From an uncultured Collinsella sp. (lineage in GTDB: Bacteria; Actinomycetota; Coriobacteriia; Coriobacteriales; Coriobacteriaceae): DNA of 42,683 nt. The stretch spans positions 1-42,683 of the forward strand of contig CAUFRY010000016.1 in assembly GCA_959028445.1 (NCBI GenBank), read 5' to 3'. Positions 28,035-37,097 of this stretch are shown in pieces. The position numbers and the translations under genes were made by a program. Under the pieces are notes generated by a model. It worked only from the letters and a program-made list of their open reading frames with translations. It was not told the origin of the DNA and ran no database searches. The first letter of the stretch is position 1. Each line of letters opens with the position of its first letter.

Positions 28035-28062
28035 AGTATATATTCTCAATAATATAATGCAA
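28035..28062 (-). promoter_or_regulatory. Rubredoxin promoter with overlapping AT palindrome
   Basis: On the minus strand TTGCAT (28062-28057) and TATACT (28040-28035) are 16 nt apart. The spacer overlaps TATATT-N6-AATATA (28039-28056), resembling Fur/PerR-type operators. Peroxide or iron control is an inference. Confidence 0.5.
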
Positions 28063-28079
28063 GTATTTTTAGAACATTT

Positions 28080-28583
28080 CTAGCCTTGATACGACGAAGC
28101 CTTGGGCGGCGTCTTGCCCTTTAACACCTTGTGGTAGTAGTCATAGGTCAGCGGGGCCTCGCCGCTCAAGCGCTCGGCATCCTCCACCTCGCCGATAAAG
28201 AGCAGGTGCGTGCCCACATCCACGGTATCAATCAGACGGCAGCTAAACAGCGCCGCCGCGTGCTCGGGCACATAGGGCATGCCCAGCGCGGTCTCGTGGG
28301 TCTCGTACTTGGCAAACTTGTCGTAGCCACTGCTGGTGCGGAAGCCAAAGTTGCCGATATAGAGCATATCGGCCGTCTGATCGATCACGGTCAGCGCAAA
28401 GGCCTTAGCCGATACGATTACGCCGGACGTGACATTTTCCTTGTTCACGGCAATCGAGATGCGCGGCGGGGCGGATGTCACCTGCACTGCTGTGTTGATA
28501 ACGCAGCCGGCACGCAGCCCGTCCGCCACGGCGCTCACCACGTACAGGCCACTCGGCATGGTAAAGAACGCAGTTTTGTCCAT
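28080..28583 (-). CDS. Flavin reductase-domain protein
   Basis: The 168-residue protein matches the FMN-binding flavin reductase-like fold: an early MPSGLYVVSA beta-strand, ISIAVNKENVTSGVIVSAKAFAL, then FGFRTSSGYDKFAKY and CRLIDTVDVGTHLLFIGEVEDAE. In anaerobes this domain is commonly joined to a rubredoxin domain in high-molecular-weight rubredoxins; here the rubredoxin is a separate gene 88 nt downstream. ATG at 28583 follows GGGGAG; in-frame codons further upstream lie in terminator sequence. Likely role: NAD(P)H-linked or rubredoxin-linked electron transfer in oxygen defence. The partner enzyme is not in the window. Confidence 0.87.
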   Translation of the reverse strand: MDKTAFFTMPSGLYVVSAVADGLRAGCVINTAVQVTSAPPRISIAVNKENVTSGVIVSAKAFALTVIDQTADMLYIGNFGFRTSSGYDKFAKYETHETALGMPYVPEHAAALFSCRLIDTVDVGTHLLFIGEVEDAERLSGEAPLTYDYYHKVLKGKTPPKASSYQG

Positions 28584-28634
28584 AACGATCACTCCCCTAG
28601 CTCGGGTTGGAACCTCATGGATGTATGTACCCAC

Positions 28635-28668
28635 AAAAAAGGCGGCACCCATAACGGACGCCGCCTTT
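28635..28668 (-). terminator. Intrinsic terminator downstream of smpB
   Basis: On the minus strand AAAGGCGGC pairs with GCCGCCTTT, followed by TTTTTTTG. It lies between the smpB stop (after a family B hairpin) and the flavin reductase start. Confidence 0.8.
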
Positions 28669-28711
28669 GAGACATATGTGTCAGAACAGTAAGAAAGATA
28701 AGACGCCCGCA

Positions 28712-28776
28712 GTTGCGGTGAAATAGGGACTGAATAGCCCCTCAAACAGGCAAAACAGTCCGTATCTCACCGCAAC
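28712..28776. repeat. Family B hairpin, 65 nt, copy 2
   Basis: GTTGCGGTGAAATAG (28712-28726) pairs with the inverted copy ending at 28776, with small mismatches (ATCTCACCGCAAC). Loop parts (CTCAAACAGGCAAA) resemble copy 1 at 14390-14454, and the length is identical. Confidence 0.85.
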
Positions 28777-28789
28777 TTATATAGAGCGC

Positions 28790-29260
28790 CTACCGGTTGC
28801 GTTCCTTGAGGGCGCGGTCGATCTCGCGTTGGACATCACGCTTGGCCATGTCCTCGCGCTTGTCGTAGAGCTTCTTGCCGCGACCCAGACCCAGCAGCAG
28901 CTTTACGCGGCCGTCGGTATTAAAGTAGAGCTCCAACGGAACCAGCGCATAACCACGGTTGCGAAGTTTGCCGTCAAGAAAGTCGATCTCCTTGCGGTGC
29001 AGCAGCAGACGACGCCGACGGTCGGGATCGCGATTCCACACGCCACCATGGCTATAAGGGTGGATATGCAGTCCGACGAGCCAGCACTCGCCGCCACGAA
29101 TCAGCGCAAAAGTGTCAGTGATCTGACAGGCGCGCTCGCGAATCGACTTGACCTCGGTGCCGCTCAGTTCAATGCCACACTCAAATGTCTCATCGATAAA
29201 GTACTCGTGATGCGCCGAGCGATTCTTGGAAATGAGCTTGCGCTCGCGCTTACTGGGCAT
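28790..29260 (-). CDS. smpB: SsrA-binding protein SmpB
   Basis: This 156-residue RNA-binding protein partners with tmRNA in trans-translation to free stalled ribosomes. Family features are clear: HEYFIDETFECGIELSGTEVKSIR near the start, then DTFALIRGGE, HIHPYSHG, RRLLLHRKEI and the basic end with GRGKKLYDKREDMAKRD. ATG at 29260 has AAGGAGG inside the end of the upstream TPR gene and overlaps that gene by 11 nt, suggesting coupled translation. The usual C-terminal tail that enters the mRNA channel is present. The tmRNA gene is not in this window. Confidence 0.97.
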   Translation of the reverse strand: MPSKRERKLISKNRSAHHEYFIDETFECGIELSGTEVKSIRERACQITDTFALIRGGECWLVGLHIHPYSHGGVWNRDPDRRRRLLLHRKEIDFLDGKLRNRGYALVPLELYFNTDGRVKLLLGLGRGKKLYDKREDMAKRDVQREIDRALKERNR

Positions 29261-30167
29261 CGCCGGCCTCCTTGGCGCCATCGGCGTTTGAGCCCGCAGC
29301 CTCGCGCTTTGCCTTGCGCTCGGCATTGAGCTCGGCATCGCTCTCGCGCACCAGTTTAATAATCGCCGCGCAGGCCTCCTCGCCCACCAAGTCGCGAGCA
29401 CGCACCGTCAGGCGCGTCGCCTCCTGCTTGTCGCCGTCGCTTGCGGCATCGGTCGCGCACATAATCAGGCAGATGGCAATCTCGGCCGAAGGCGAGGTCG
29501 GAACGCCTTGCAGGGCCAGTTCACCCATCACGTGCTCGTCGCTCTCATCGGCGGCATCCGGATAGGTGGTATGGATCTTGTTGAGCAGGCGCGTCGTATG
29601 CGCATCGTTGGGCGCCAGGCGCAGCGCCAGACGCGCGCAGCCCACGGCAGCCGAAACGTTCTCGGTCTCGGGCTCCAAGAAGTACTGACCTAGATTGGCG
29701 TAAGCGCGGGCGGCGCACTTGCCATCACTTGCACGCTCCAGCACCGAGAACGAGAGCGATGCCCATTCCTGCTTGTCCTCGAGTGCGCGGAACAGCTCGG
29801 CCAAATCCAAGCGATAGTTGCAGTTCATGGGGTCCCAACGCACAGCCTGCATCAGGGCATTACGAGCGCTCACATAATCCTGCTGGCGAATGTAGGCAAA
29901 CGCCATGTCAGAGTACAGGCGGTCAAACGGCACCTCGACCTGCACGAGCTCGCGCGGATCCTTCTCCACGCGGCGATAGGCCAAGCGCTCAAACTTGCTA
30001 TCGAAGCTAAAGTATTGACGCTTCTCCTCCGTCTTGCACTCAGCATCAATATACTCCTCGGCGAGCTCCACCAGACGCTCCAGCAGCGGCGTCGCCGTAG
30101 CCAGGTCGCCCTGCGCCAGATAGTTCTCGGCATACGTGATGTCTTGCAAGCTGATGGGCAGATCCAT
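29250..30167 (-). CDS. TPR-repeat protein
   Basis: The 305-residue soluble protein is built of helical repeats. MAFAYIRQQDYVSARNALMQAVRWDP and RAYANLGQYFLEPETENVSAAVGCARLALRLAP fit tetratricopeptide units, with two or three more degenerate ones around them. The C-terminus is a charged Ala/Lys/Glu tail. ATG at 30167 follows GAGGAG; the in-frame start at 30218 lacks one. TPR proteins act as protein-binding scaffolds, so no reaction can be given. The stop overlaps the smpB start, implying co-expression, but a functional link to ribosome rescue is unproven. Confidence 0.8.
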   Translation of the reverse strand: MDLPISLQDITYAENYLAQGDLATATPLLERLVELAEEYIDAECKTEEKRQYFSFDSKFERLAYRRVEKDPRELVQVEVPFDRLYSDMAFAYIRQQDYVSARNALMQAVRWDPMNCNYRLDLAELFRALEDKQEWASLSFSVLERASDGKCAARAYANLGQYFLEPETENVSAAVGCARLALRLAPNDAHTTRLLNKIHTTYPDAADESDEHVMGELALQGVPTSPSAEIAICLIMCATDAASDGDKQEATRLTVRARDLVGEEACAAIIKLVRESDAELNAERKAKREAAGSNADGAKEAGDAQ

Positions 30168-30227
30168 GGCTACTCCTCGATCTGAGCGAAACACGGCAGG
30201 CGCCGTATATACGGTCAATACACAAAA

Positions 30228-30251
30228 CCCGGGTCTCTTACGAGGCCCGGG
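30228..30251 (-). terminator. Intrinsic terminator of the tRNA operon
   Basis: CCCGGGTCTC-TTAC-GAGGCCCGGG forms a strong stem. On the minus strand TTTTGTG follows. Confidence 0.8.
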
Positions 30252-30261
30252 CGTTCAATTT

Positions 30262-30338
30262 TGGTAGCCCGTACCAGATTCGAACTGGTGATCTCCGCCT
30301 TGAGAGGGCGGCGTCCTAAACCGCTAGACGAACGGGCC
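30262..30338 (-). tRNA. tRNA-Glu (anticodon CTC)
   Basis: The minus strand gives a cloverleaf of 77 nt with CCA encoded. Acceptor GGCCCGT pairs with ACGGGCT (one G-U). Anticodon stem CCGCC/GGCGG encloses CTCTCAA, so the anticodon is CTC and reads GAG. The T-arm has GGTTCGAATC-type bases (CAGTTCGAATCTG). Confidence 0.95.
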
Positions 30339-30355
30339 ATATGTAGCAAATGCAA

Positions 30356-30429
30356 TGGCTGGGATGGAGGGAGTCGAACCCCCATTGACGGAACCAGAAT
30401 CCGCTGTCCTGCCATTAGACGACATCCCA
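30356..30429 (-). tRNA. tRNA-Gln (anticodon CTG)
   Basis: The minus strand gives a 74-nt cloverleaf with encoded CCA. Acceptor TGGGATG pairs with CATCCCA. The anticodon loop TTCTGGT gives CTG, reading CAG. The T-arm is GGGGGTTCGACTCCCTC. It is transcribed first, ahead of tRNA-Glu 17 nt away. Confidence 0.95.
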
Positions 30430-30473
30430 ATGACTGCATCGCTGCGCTCGGCTGTGCCTTTGCGCAAGAAAGA

Positions 30474-30502
30474 AATATACGGGAAGTCTCGCCGTGACGC
30501 AA
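30474..30502 (-). promoter_or_regulatory. Promoter of the tRNA-Gln/tRNA-Glu operon
   Basis: On the minus strand TTGCGT (30502-30497) and TATATT (30479-30474) are 17 nt apart, about 45 nt before the tRNA-Gln 5' end. Confidence 0.7.
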
Positions 30503-30705
30503 GCCCCAATTTTGACTTTTTTGAAATTCAGTCAAATTGGCCTAATTTAGTCCAACCCGTGAAGGACCTGTGAAGCCAACCGCTGTACACGAAGGGCAAA
30601 ACGCCGTGAGCGGTAGCCGTCAACCGTTGGCAGATTCTACCGTGAAAACGATAGCACCAGGCAACACAATCGAAGTATCAATGATCGCGTAGATATCGAG
30701 GCGCC

Positions 30706-31116
30706 ATGGACGAAGAGCTTGATTACCTATGGGAGACCCTGGGCCTCGAGATCACTGCCGACCTTTGGCCCGAACGGGACAAAATTCACCCCACGTTACG
30801 CCCCGCCATTACTGTGGTGCAGGCAAAATACCGCCGTGCATCCTTTTTAATCATGCGGATGTCATGGCACGCGGGACTCCCCGACCTTAAGCGAATCCAG
30901 GCAAGCCTCGTCGAGCTGTCCGGCATGCCGACCGTCATATCCGAGGCGCACCTGGAGCAGCGCCAGCGCGAGCGACTGCAACAGCAGCGGATTCCCTTTA
31001 TCTGCCCCGGCATTCAGGCATATCTGCCCTTTATGGACGAGGAGTACTGGAGCGGCAAGCCCAACAAGCACGTAAAGGTCTACGATCCGCACGAATGGGC
31101 ACAGCTGGCGGACTGA
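30706..31116 (+). CDS. Hypothetical protein with IPFICPG-x-YLPF motif
   Basis: The 136-residue soluble protein has a Trp/Glu-rich start, then LIMRMSWHAGLPDLKRI, LSGMPTVISEAHLEQRQRERL and RIPFICPGIQAYLPFMDE. The last stretch recalls the conserved PFIVPGNQLYLPF-type segment of some uncharacterised Gram-positive regulators related to MarR proteins, but a DNA-binding helix pair is not evident at this length. ATG at 30706 has only a weak GAGG upstream. It is not in an operon; the tRNAs are divergent and the family D hairpin array follows its stop. Function unknown. Confidence 0.65.
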   Translation: MDEELDYLWETLGLEITADLWPERDKIHPTLRPAITVVQAKYRRASFLIMRMSWHAGLPDLKRIQASLVELSGMPTVISEAHLEQRQRERLQQQRIPFICPGIQAYLPFMDEEYWSGKPNKHVKVYDPHEWAQLAD

Positions 31117-31135
31117 CTGGGGCAGGCCCGCCGGC

Positions 31136-31305
31136 GGAAAGTGCGTCCCAGATTTCAAGCTCAAACTGGTCCCTACTTTCCTGTCGAGCCCTCAACCGGA
31201 AACCGTGTCCCGCAATCGAAGCTCAGAATGGGACGTGCTTTCCGCAACCGGCCACTTTGGGAAAGTGCATCCCATTCTGGAAGCGAATTCCGGGTCGCAC
31301 TTTCC
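31136..31305. repeat. Family D hairpin array, three 46-nt units
   Basis: Units at 31136-31181, 31198-31243 and 31260-31305 are each 46 nt: a 15-nt arm like GGAAAGTGCRTCCCA, a 16-nt loop and the inverted arm. Both spacers are 16 nt, so the period is exactly 62. Loops share an AAGC centre. The array fills the gap between two convergent genes. Confidence 0.9.
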
Positions 31306-31312
31306 GCAGCCG

Positions 31313-31672
31313 CTACAGCAACGCCTCGGCCCAAGCCGATTCCCTAAAGCCGGGAATCGCAAAGTCGTCGCCCACCAGCAGCGGACGCTTGACCAGCATG
31401 CCGTCGGTCGCCAGCAGCTCGTAGCACTCCCGATCCGTCATGCCCGCATCCAGACGCGCCTTCAGGCCCAGCTCTCGATATTTCATGCCCGACGAATTAA
31501 AGAAGCGCCGCACCGGCAGCCCCGAATGAGCAATCCAGGTCGCAAGCTCATCAGCCGTAGGATTGTCCAAAACGATATCGCGGTCGATATACTCAACCCC
31601 ATGTTCATCCAGCCATGCCTTGGCCTTCTTACAGGTCGAGCACTTGGGATATTCAACAAACAGTACGGTCAT
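31313..31672 (-). CDS. ArsC/Spx-family thioredoxin-fold protein
   Basis: The 119-residue protein begins FVEYPKCSTCKKAKAWLDEHGV with a CxxC pair, then PTADELATWIAHSGLPVRRFFNSSG and a DGMLVKRPLLVG segment. These are features of the ArsC/Spx/YffB fold. Most members are arsenate reductase-like enzymes or Spx-type RNA polymerase regulators; the Lys-Arg-Pro near the end (KRPLLV) is conserved in both. No ars genes are nearby, so an arsenic role is not supported. ATG at 31672 follows CGGAGGA. It lies 92 nt downstream of mupG and may be read from the same transcript. Confidence 0.88.
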   Translation of the reverse strand: MTVLFVEYPKCSTCKKAKAWLDEHGVEYIDRDIVLDNPTADELATWIAHSGLPVRRFFNSSGMKYRELGLKARLDAGMTDRECYELLATDGMLVKRPLLVGDDFAIPGFRESAWAEALL

Positions 31673-31764
31673 GGGAATCCTCCGAATATAGATCGGCCAA
31701 CGCAGGCACACGCCACACGAGGCGCCTTCGTATGATGGGCCAATTGTAGCCCACGGGTCACACG

Positions 31765-32817
31765 CTAAACGAACCGTACCCCGAATCCGCGTTTGATGAA
31801 CGGCAGCAGCTCCATTGCCTCGGGCGTGATATGGCCCGCAACGTTCATGCGCTCGTCACCGGGAAGATCGACCCGCGCAATCTCAAGCTCGCCTTCGTAG
31901 CGCCCATATCCGCTATTGCTCACAGCGATCGACCCCGCCTTTCGCGGCAGGCCGGCTCCGGCATCCGTCGACACGGAATCCGGCTTAAGCGTCGTACGTG
32001 ACTCCTGAGACCTAAAGATGAGGACGCTCGAGTCGGGCCGGTCGTGATGAATCTGCCCGCGCACATAGGCATAACCGGGCTCAAGCTCGCATTGCAGGTC
32101 CACGTATCCGGCGGAAACTTGAGCAAACTGCGCCCAGCCCGCATCGGAAAGATCGGGGTCGCCGACCAACACAATGTCGCAATCGGCGCCATGTGCAAGC
32201 TCAAGCATATTGAGAGCAACCTTTGACGCGCGACCGCGCTGCGCCTCGACCGTCGGCAGTCCCTCGAATACCGGCCCGCGAACGTTAGCATCACCCGGCA
32301 CAAAAGCCATGATTTCGAATCCAAGCGCCGCAAGACGAAGATTCACCCGAGCAATGTCCTCCAGAGCTAAACCGGTATAAGGCTTGGGGTAAAAATTGTG
32401 GCAGGCGGCAAAACGAGTCACATCGGCGCCGGCTTCACGCCACGATGCGATTTCATCAGAACTCACTGTCGATGCATTGACCACAATGCGAAATACACCG
32501 GACAGCTCCGCGACCCGCTGGGCGCTAAAGCCATAGTCCAAACGAAGGTATTCCAACCCCAGATCGCGCAGGTCCTCGATGCGCTCAAGCCCGAGCAAAT
32601 CGCACGTGCGAGGCCCCACATCGGCAATGAGCGCAATGCCGCGGGCGGAAAGCAGCGACAGCACATGACGGACCTTATCGGCATACGCCGCTCCCCCATC
32701 CTCGGGAATATGCAGCGAGGTGAACGCGTAGCGCGCACCCGCCGCGGCGCCACGCTCAATCGTCCGCTCAATATCCTGCAAAGGGCTGGAAAGATAAATT
32801 GAAATACCCGTTTTCAC
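31765..32817 (-). CDS. mupG: 6-phospho-N-acetylmuramidase, MupG/DUF871 family
   Basis: The 350-residue protein has the DUF871 layout: an N-terminal TIM-barrel (GISIYLSSPLQD, FTSLHIPED, LIADVGPRTCDLLG, YLRLDYGFS, VVNASTVS, ACHNFYPKPYTGL, FVPGD) and a C-terminal beta-rich cyclophilin-like domain. The characterised relative MupG of Staphylococcus aureus cleaves MurNAc-6-phosphate-GlcNAc disaccharide in the cytoplasm. The location beside murP and murQ agrees. GTG at 32817 follows AAAGGAG. A terminator-like hairpin lies between murP and this gene, so expression may be partly uncoupled. Assignment by family and context is strong; specificity is inferred. Confidence 0.92.
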   Translation of the reverse strand: MKTGISIYLSSPLQDIERTIERGAAAGARYAFTSLHIPEDGGAAYADKVRHVLSLLSARGIALIADVGPRTCDLLGLERIEDLRDLGLEYLRLDYGFSAQRVAELSGVFRIVVNASTVSSDEIASWREAGADVTRFAACHNFYPKPYTGLALEDIARVNLRLAALGFEIMAFVPGDANVRGPVFEGLPTVEAQRGRASKVALNMLELAHGADCDIVLVGDPDLSDAGWAQFAQVSAGYVDLQCELEPGYAYVRGQIHHDRPDSSVLIFRSQESRTTLKPDSVSTDAGAGLPRKAGSIAVSNSGYGRYEGELEIARVDLPGDERMNVAGHITPEAMELLPFIKRGFGVRFV

Positions 32818-32833
32818 GCTTCAACGCTCCTTT

Positions 32834-32868
32834 AAAAAAGGCCGGCGGAGCAGCTAGCCCCGCCGGCA
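32834..32868 (-). terminator. Terminator hairpin between murP and mupG
   Basis: On the minus strand GCCGGCGGGGC pairs with GCTCCGCCGGC and is followed by CTTTTTTAAA, immediately upstream of the mupG ribosome binding site. It may attenuate mupG. Confidence 0.75.
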
Positions 32869-32934
32869 CAACCATAACATCAAGAAATCTGCCGCGCGCC
32901 GCGAACCCCGAGCAACACGGCTCGCGATATCAAA

Positions 32935-34365
32935 CTACTCGCCAAAGAACTCGTTGATCTTCTGCTCGTCGACGCCAAAGAACCACGTCAGGACAAAGCC
33001 GGCGGCATAGGCAAGCAGCATAGCGGCAACGTAGCCGAGCTGCTGGCCAGGAACGACGATCAGCAGGCCAAACAGACCGGAAACGCCCTGAGAAACCGTG
33101 CCGATGTGAAGCAGCGCCGCGAGCGCGCCGCCAAATCCGGCACCCAGGCAGGCCGTCACAAACGGACGAACGAGCGGCAGCGTAACAGCATACATCAGAG
33201 GCTCGCCCACACCCAGGATTCCAACGGGAATGGACTCTGCGACGTACTTCTTGAGCTTGGCGTTCTTGGTCTTAAAGTACAGCGCCAAACCGGCACCGAC
33301 CTGGCCGCCGCCAGCCATCATAAGGATGGGAAGCAGGTAATTGATACCCTTGGTAGCGCCGTCGGGATCGTTGAGCATAGCGTGAATCGGCGTGAGCGCC
33401 TGATGCAGGCCGACGGACACCAGCGGCAAGAAGCCTGCCGACAGGATATAGCCGCCCAGGACGCCCAGCTTCTCGAAGATAAAGGTCAAAACGCTAAAGA
33501 TGGCAGTCGTCAGCCATGCGCCAACCGGCTGGATGACGAGCATCAGAGCAAAGGCGCCGATGATGAGCACCAGCAGCGGGGACAAGAACGTGTCGAGTGC
33601 GTTGGGCATAACCTTGCGAATCTGACGCTCCATCCAGGCAAAAAATGCGCCAGCGATGAGAGCCGCGATCATGCCGCCCGCTGCGGGGTTGTACTGCGCA
33701 CTGGTGAGCGGCAGCAGAATGGCAGTGGCAGGATCAGCCGCGCCAGGCGCAAGCAGGGGCATGGCACTGTTGGCGATGCACATCGTGCCGGCGATGCCGC
33801 CCAGCGCAGCGGAGCCACCAAACTCACGTGCCGCGTTATAGCCCACCAAGATGGGCAGATAGGCAAACAGGGCCCAGCCCATGGAACGAATGCCCTGGTA
33901 CCACCACTCGCCTGCAAGCGCGCCTGCCGTCGAAACGTTAATGACGTTGCAGATACCGTTGATGAGGCCAGCCGCAATGATGCCGGGAAGCAGGGCGACG
34001 AAGACATTGGAAATCTTCTTGAGGAAGGCCTGAACCGGCTTAGACTCGTACTTGGCCTTCTGCGCGGCCTTGTTTGTGGCCGCAGCATCAACCACGCTCT
34101 CGTCAGCAACGCCTTTCGCAAGGCCGGTGAGCTTGGAGAACTCCTCGAGCACCTTATTCACCTTGCCCGGACCCAGCACGATCTGCATCGTGTCGTCCTC
34201 GACCAGGCCCATCACGCCGTCGAGCGCCTTAATACCCTCCGTGTCGACGTTACCCGTGTCTTTGACGGTCACGCGCAGGCGCGTCATGCACGCCGCGTTT
34301 GCGAGCACGTTGTCTTTACCGCCCAAAAGGTCCAGCAGCTTTTGAGCCAGCTCTTTGTTCGTCAT
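32935..34365 (-). CDS. murP: PTS EIIBC permease, probably for MurNAc or MurNAc-GlcNAc
   Basis: The 476-residue protein imports and phosphorylates a sugar. Residues 1-80 form an EIIB domain with the phosphocysteine Cys26 (ANAACMTRLRV). A linker leads to an EIIC membrane domain of about ten segments (from VALLPGIIAAGLI to the end) with GEPLMYAV, typical of the glucose-type EIIC fold. There is no EIIA domain, so an EIIA must act in trans. Placement between murQ and mupG argues for a muramyl sugar; the MupG partnership suggests a disaccharide is taken up as MurNAc-6P-GlcNAc. ATG at 34365 follows AAGGAGGAG. Confidence 0.88.
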   Translation of the reverse strand: MTNKELAQKLLDLLGGKDNVLANAACMTRLRVTVKDTGNVDTEGIKALDGVMGLVEDDTMQIVLGPGKVNKVLEEFSKLTGLAKGVADESVVDAAATNKAAQKAKYESKPVQAFLKKISNVFVALLPGIIAAGLINGICNVINVSTAGALAGEWWYQGIRSMGWALFAYLPILVGYNAAREFGGSAALGGIAGTMCIANSAMPLLAPGAADPATAILLPLTSAQYNPAAGGMIAALIAGAFFAWMERQIRKVMPNALDTFLSPLLVLIIGAFALMLVIQPVGAWLTTAIFSVLTFIFEKLGVLGGYILSAGFLPLVSVGLHQALTPIHAMLNDPDGATKGINYLLPILMMAGGGQVGAGLALYFKTKNAKLKKYVAESIPVGILGVGEPLMYAVTLPLVRPFVTACLGAGFGGALAALLHIGTVSQGVSGLFGLLIVVPGQQLGYVAAMLLAYAAGFVLTWFFGVDEQKINEFFGE

Positions 34366-34422
34366 AACTCCTCCTTGTATTGGGTATCTCGTCTGGATGT
34401 CATATCAGCTCACGCCGCGCAC

Positions 34423-35346
<924 letters not shown>

Positions 35347-35356
35347 TTCATTCACC

Positions 35357-36207
35357 TCATCTTTCCTGTTTCTCGATGTAGTTTTGCTTTATGACATGCG
35401 TCGCCCGTTCGTAGTCGCTGGCAACGTAAGCAGCGTACAGGGCATCGACAACCATAAGCTGGGCCATACGCGAAGCCATGGCACCGCTGCGGACCAAGGG
35501 TTCACTCGCAGCGACGCCGAGCACGGCATCGGCCATGGTGGCAAGATTGGATGATCCATCTACTTTGGTAACGGCCACAACGGGACAGTTGTGACGTTGA
35601 GCCTCGGCGGTGCAGTCCAGCACCTCTTGCGTCAAGCCCGAGTAGCTAAAGGCGATTGCCATATCGCCCTCATGCATGTTCTTGGCACATAAGAGCTGAT
35701 CATGCCAGTCGTCGTACAGATGGCACTCTTTGTCGACACGCATGAGCTTTTGCGCCGGTCGTGCGCGACCAAACGAGAGGCACCAATACCGAACAGATTG
35801 ACCGCGCGTGCCCGCTTAAGACGGGCCGCGCATCGCTCCAAGACGGTGTAATCGAGCGTTCGCGCCGTCGCCTCGATCGTGCGCACGTTGCTTTTCATCA
35901 CCTTCCCCACGATACGTTCGACGCTGTCATCCATGGAGATGTCCTCGAGGGCTACGTCTTTCTTGTCACCTAAGAGCGCCAGCTCGGCAATCAGTTCGCG
36001 CTGGAACTCCTTGTAGCCCGCAAAACCCAAACGCTTGCAAAAGCGCAAAATGCTCGAGGGCGAGGAGAACGTGACATCGGCAAGACCGCGGACGGACAGC
36101 CCGACCACCTCGTGCGGATGAGCGCTTACATATGCGATGACATTGCGTTCCGCCGGGCTCGCGCTGAGCTCACGCTCGCGAAGCCGCAAAAGCAATCCGT
36201 TTGCCAT
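35357..36207 (-). pseudogene. murR: MurR/RpiR-family regulator with a frameshift
   Basis: The first frame (36207 to about 35757) has an N-terminal RpiR helix-turn-helix (VRGLADVTFSSPSSILRFCKRLGFAGYKEF) and the start of a SIS domain (FGIGASRLVAHD). After HD the SIS sequence continues in another frame (QKLMRVDKECHLYDDWHDQL, then IAFSYSG and VVAVTKV) to 35357. Restoring one base near 35757-35760 would give a normal regulator of about 283 residues. As read, the product ends after a scrambled tail and lacks most of the sugar-phosphate sensor but keeps its DNA-binding part. ATG at 36207 follows GGAGG. It would control mur genes; the lesion could be real or a base-calling error. Confidence 0.87.
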
Positions 36208-36306
36208 CTCAAACACCTCCGTTGAGAAGAATTAAAGACCAACGAACGATTCGTACCGGATACAAACAGCTTTTGCGGTACATTGTGCCGCATCGTGGCG
36301 CACAAA

Positions 36307-36330
36307 GGGCGAGCGTTCTACCGCTCGCCC
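36307..36330 (-). terminator. Terminator downstream of the VanZ-like gene
   Basis: GGGCGAGCG pairs with CGCTCGCCC. On the minus strand the stem is followed by TTTGTG. Confidence 0.65.
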
Positions 36331-36411
36331 CTCAAATCCGACCGCTCGGAAATACGCGCGACACAAAATAATTCAACAAGGTCGCATTATCAGAAACGGG
36401 TTTGTTACCGG

Positions 36412-36993
36412 CTAGCGCCTCGCATGGGCGCCGATCGGCCGAGTCGCATGGCGCACCAACGCCGCTGCCAGCAATACCAACAGCATGGCGGTGACATAGC
36501 CCGCAGCATCGAATCCTAAATCGATAACGTCGAAATGCCTGCCGGGAACAAAGATCTTATGCACCTGGTCGCCAACGGAGCAGGCAGCGCAAAAGAGAAA
36601 CACAGGCACGCAACGGGAACACACACTCCATGGACGCCTGGAAAAGCAGACCACGATCACCGAGGCGACCAATCCGACGAAGAAAAACTCTACGGTATGG
36701 GCGACGCGACGGACGTTTGCGCCTACCCACATGCGAATGGAAGCAAGTCGACCAGGCTGGACCGTCGAGGCAGCCGGATTGGTACTCTCAGTCATGCCGT
36801 CCCCCGCCTGAATTTCACCCGTGATGCCGGTAGCCTGAACGCCCGTAGCCTGGCCCTCCACCACACGCGCGGTGGACTCGCTCAGCAACGACGTCTCCAC
36901 CGCATTTTGCTCCGTCAGCACCCAGATGCCCGCCAGCGTTGCAGCGAACAGAACGATCGCGGTCCATCCGATTATTTGTTTTACGCGCGCCAA
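36412..36993 (-). CDS. VanZ-like membrane protein
   Basis: The 193-residue protein has an N-terminal membrane segment (IIGWTAIVLFAATLAGIWVL), a Thr/Gly-rich external stretch, and a C-terminal VanZ-like domain. In it, RRVAHTVEFFFVGL, then GDQVHKIFVPGRHFDVIDLGFDAAG match the VanZ pattern of His-Glu-Phe, (Glu)-x-x-Gln and Gly-Arg-x-x-Asp-x-x-Asp. The usual Glu before the Gln is Asp here. VanZ proteins influence lipoglycopeptide tolerance and envelope lipids; an exact role is not established. Start TTG at 36993 is chosen because AAGGAGG lies 7 nt upstream. No van resistance genes are nearby. Confidence 0.82.
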   Translation of the reverse strand: MARVKQIIGWTAIVLFAATLAGIWVLTEQNAVETSLLSESTARVVEGQATGVQATGITGEIQAGDGMTESTNPAASTVQPGRLASIRMWVGANVRRVAHTVEFFFVGLVASVIVVCFSRRPWSVCSRCVPVFLFCAACSVGDQVHKIFVPGRHFDVIDLGFDAAGYVTAMLLVLLAAALVRHATRPIGAHARR

Positions 36994-37097
36994 GGGCCAA
37001 CCTCCTTTTTTGAATATCAGCGAGTGTAGCCCCAAATGGCATCGTCACCGTATCAAAATTTGAATCGCAACAGGAAGCGACAAAGCGACGCAAACCC

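Noticed and set aside
31313..31672. Arsenate reductase call
   Set aside because: Fold and CxxC fit ArsC/Spx, but no arsenic genes are nearby, so only the family is given.
36412..36993. Vancomycin resistance locus
   Set aside because: Only a VanZ-like domain is present; vanHAX-type genes are absent.
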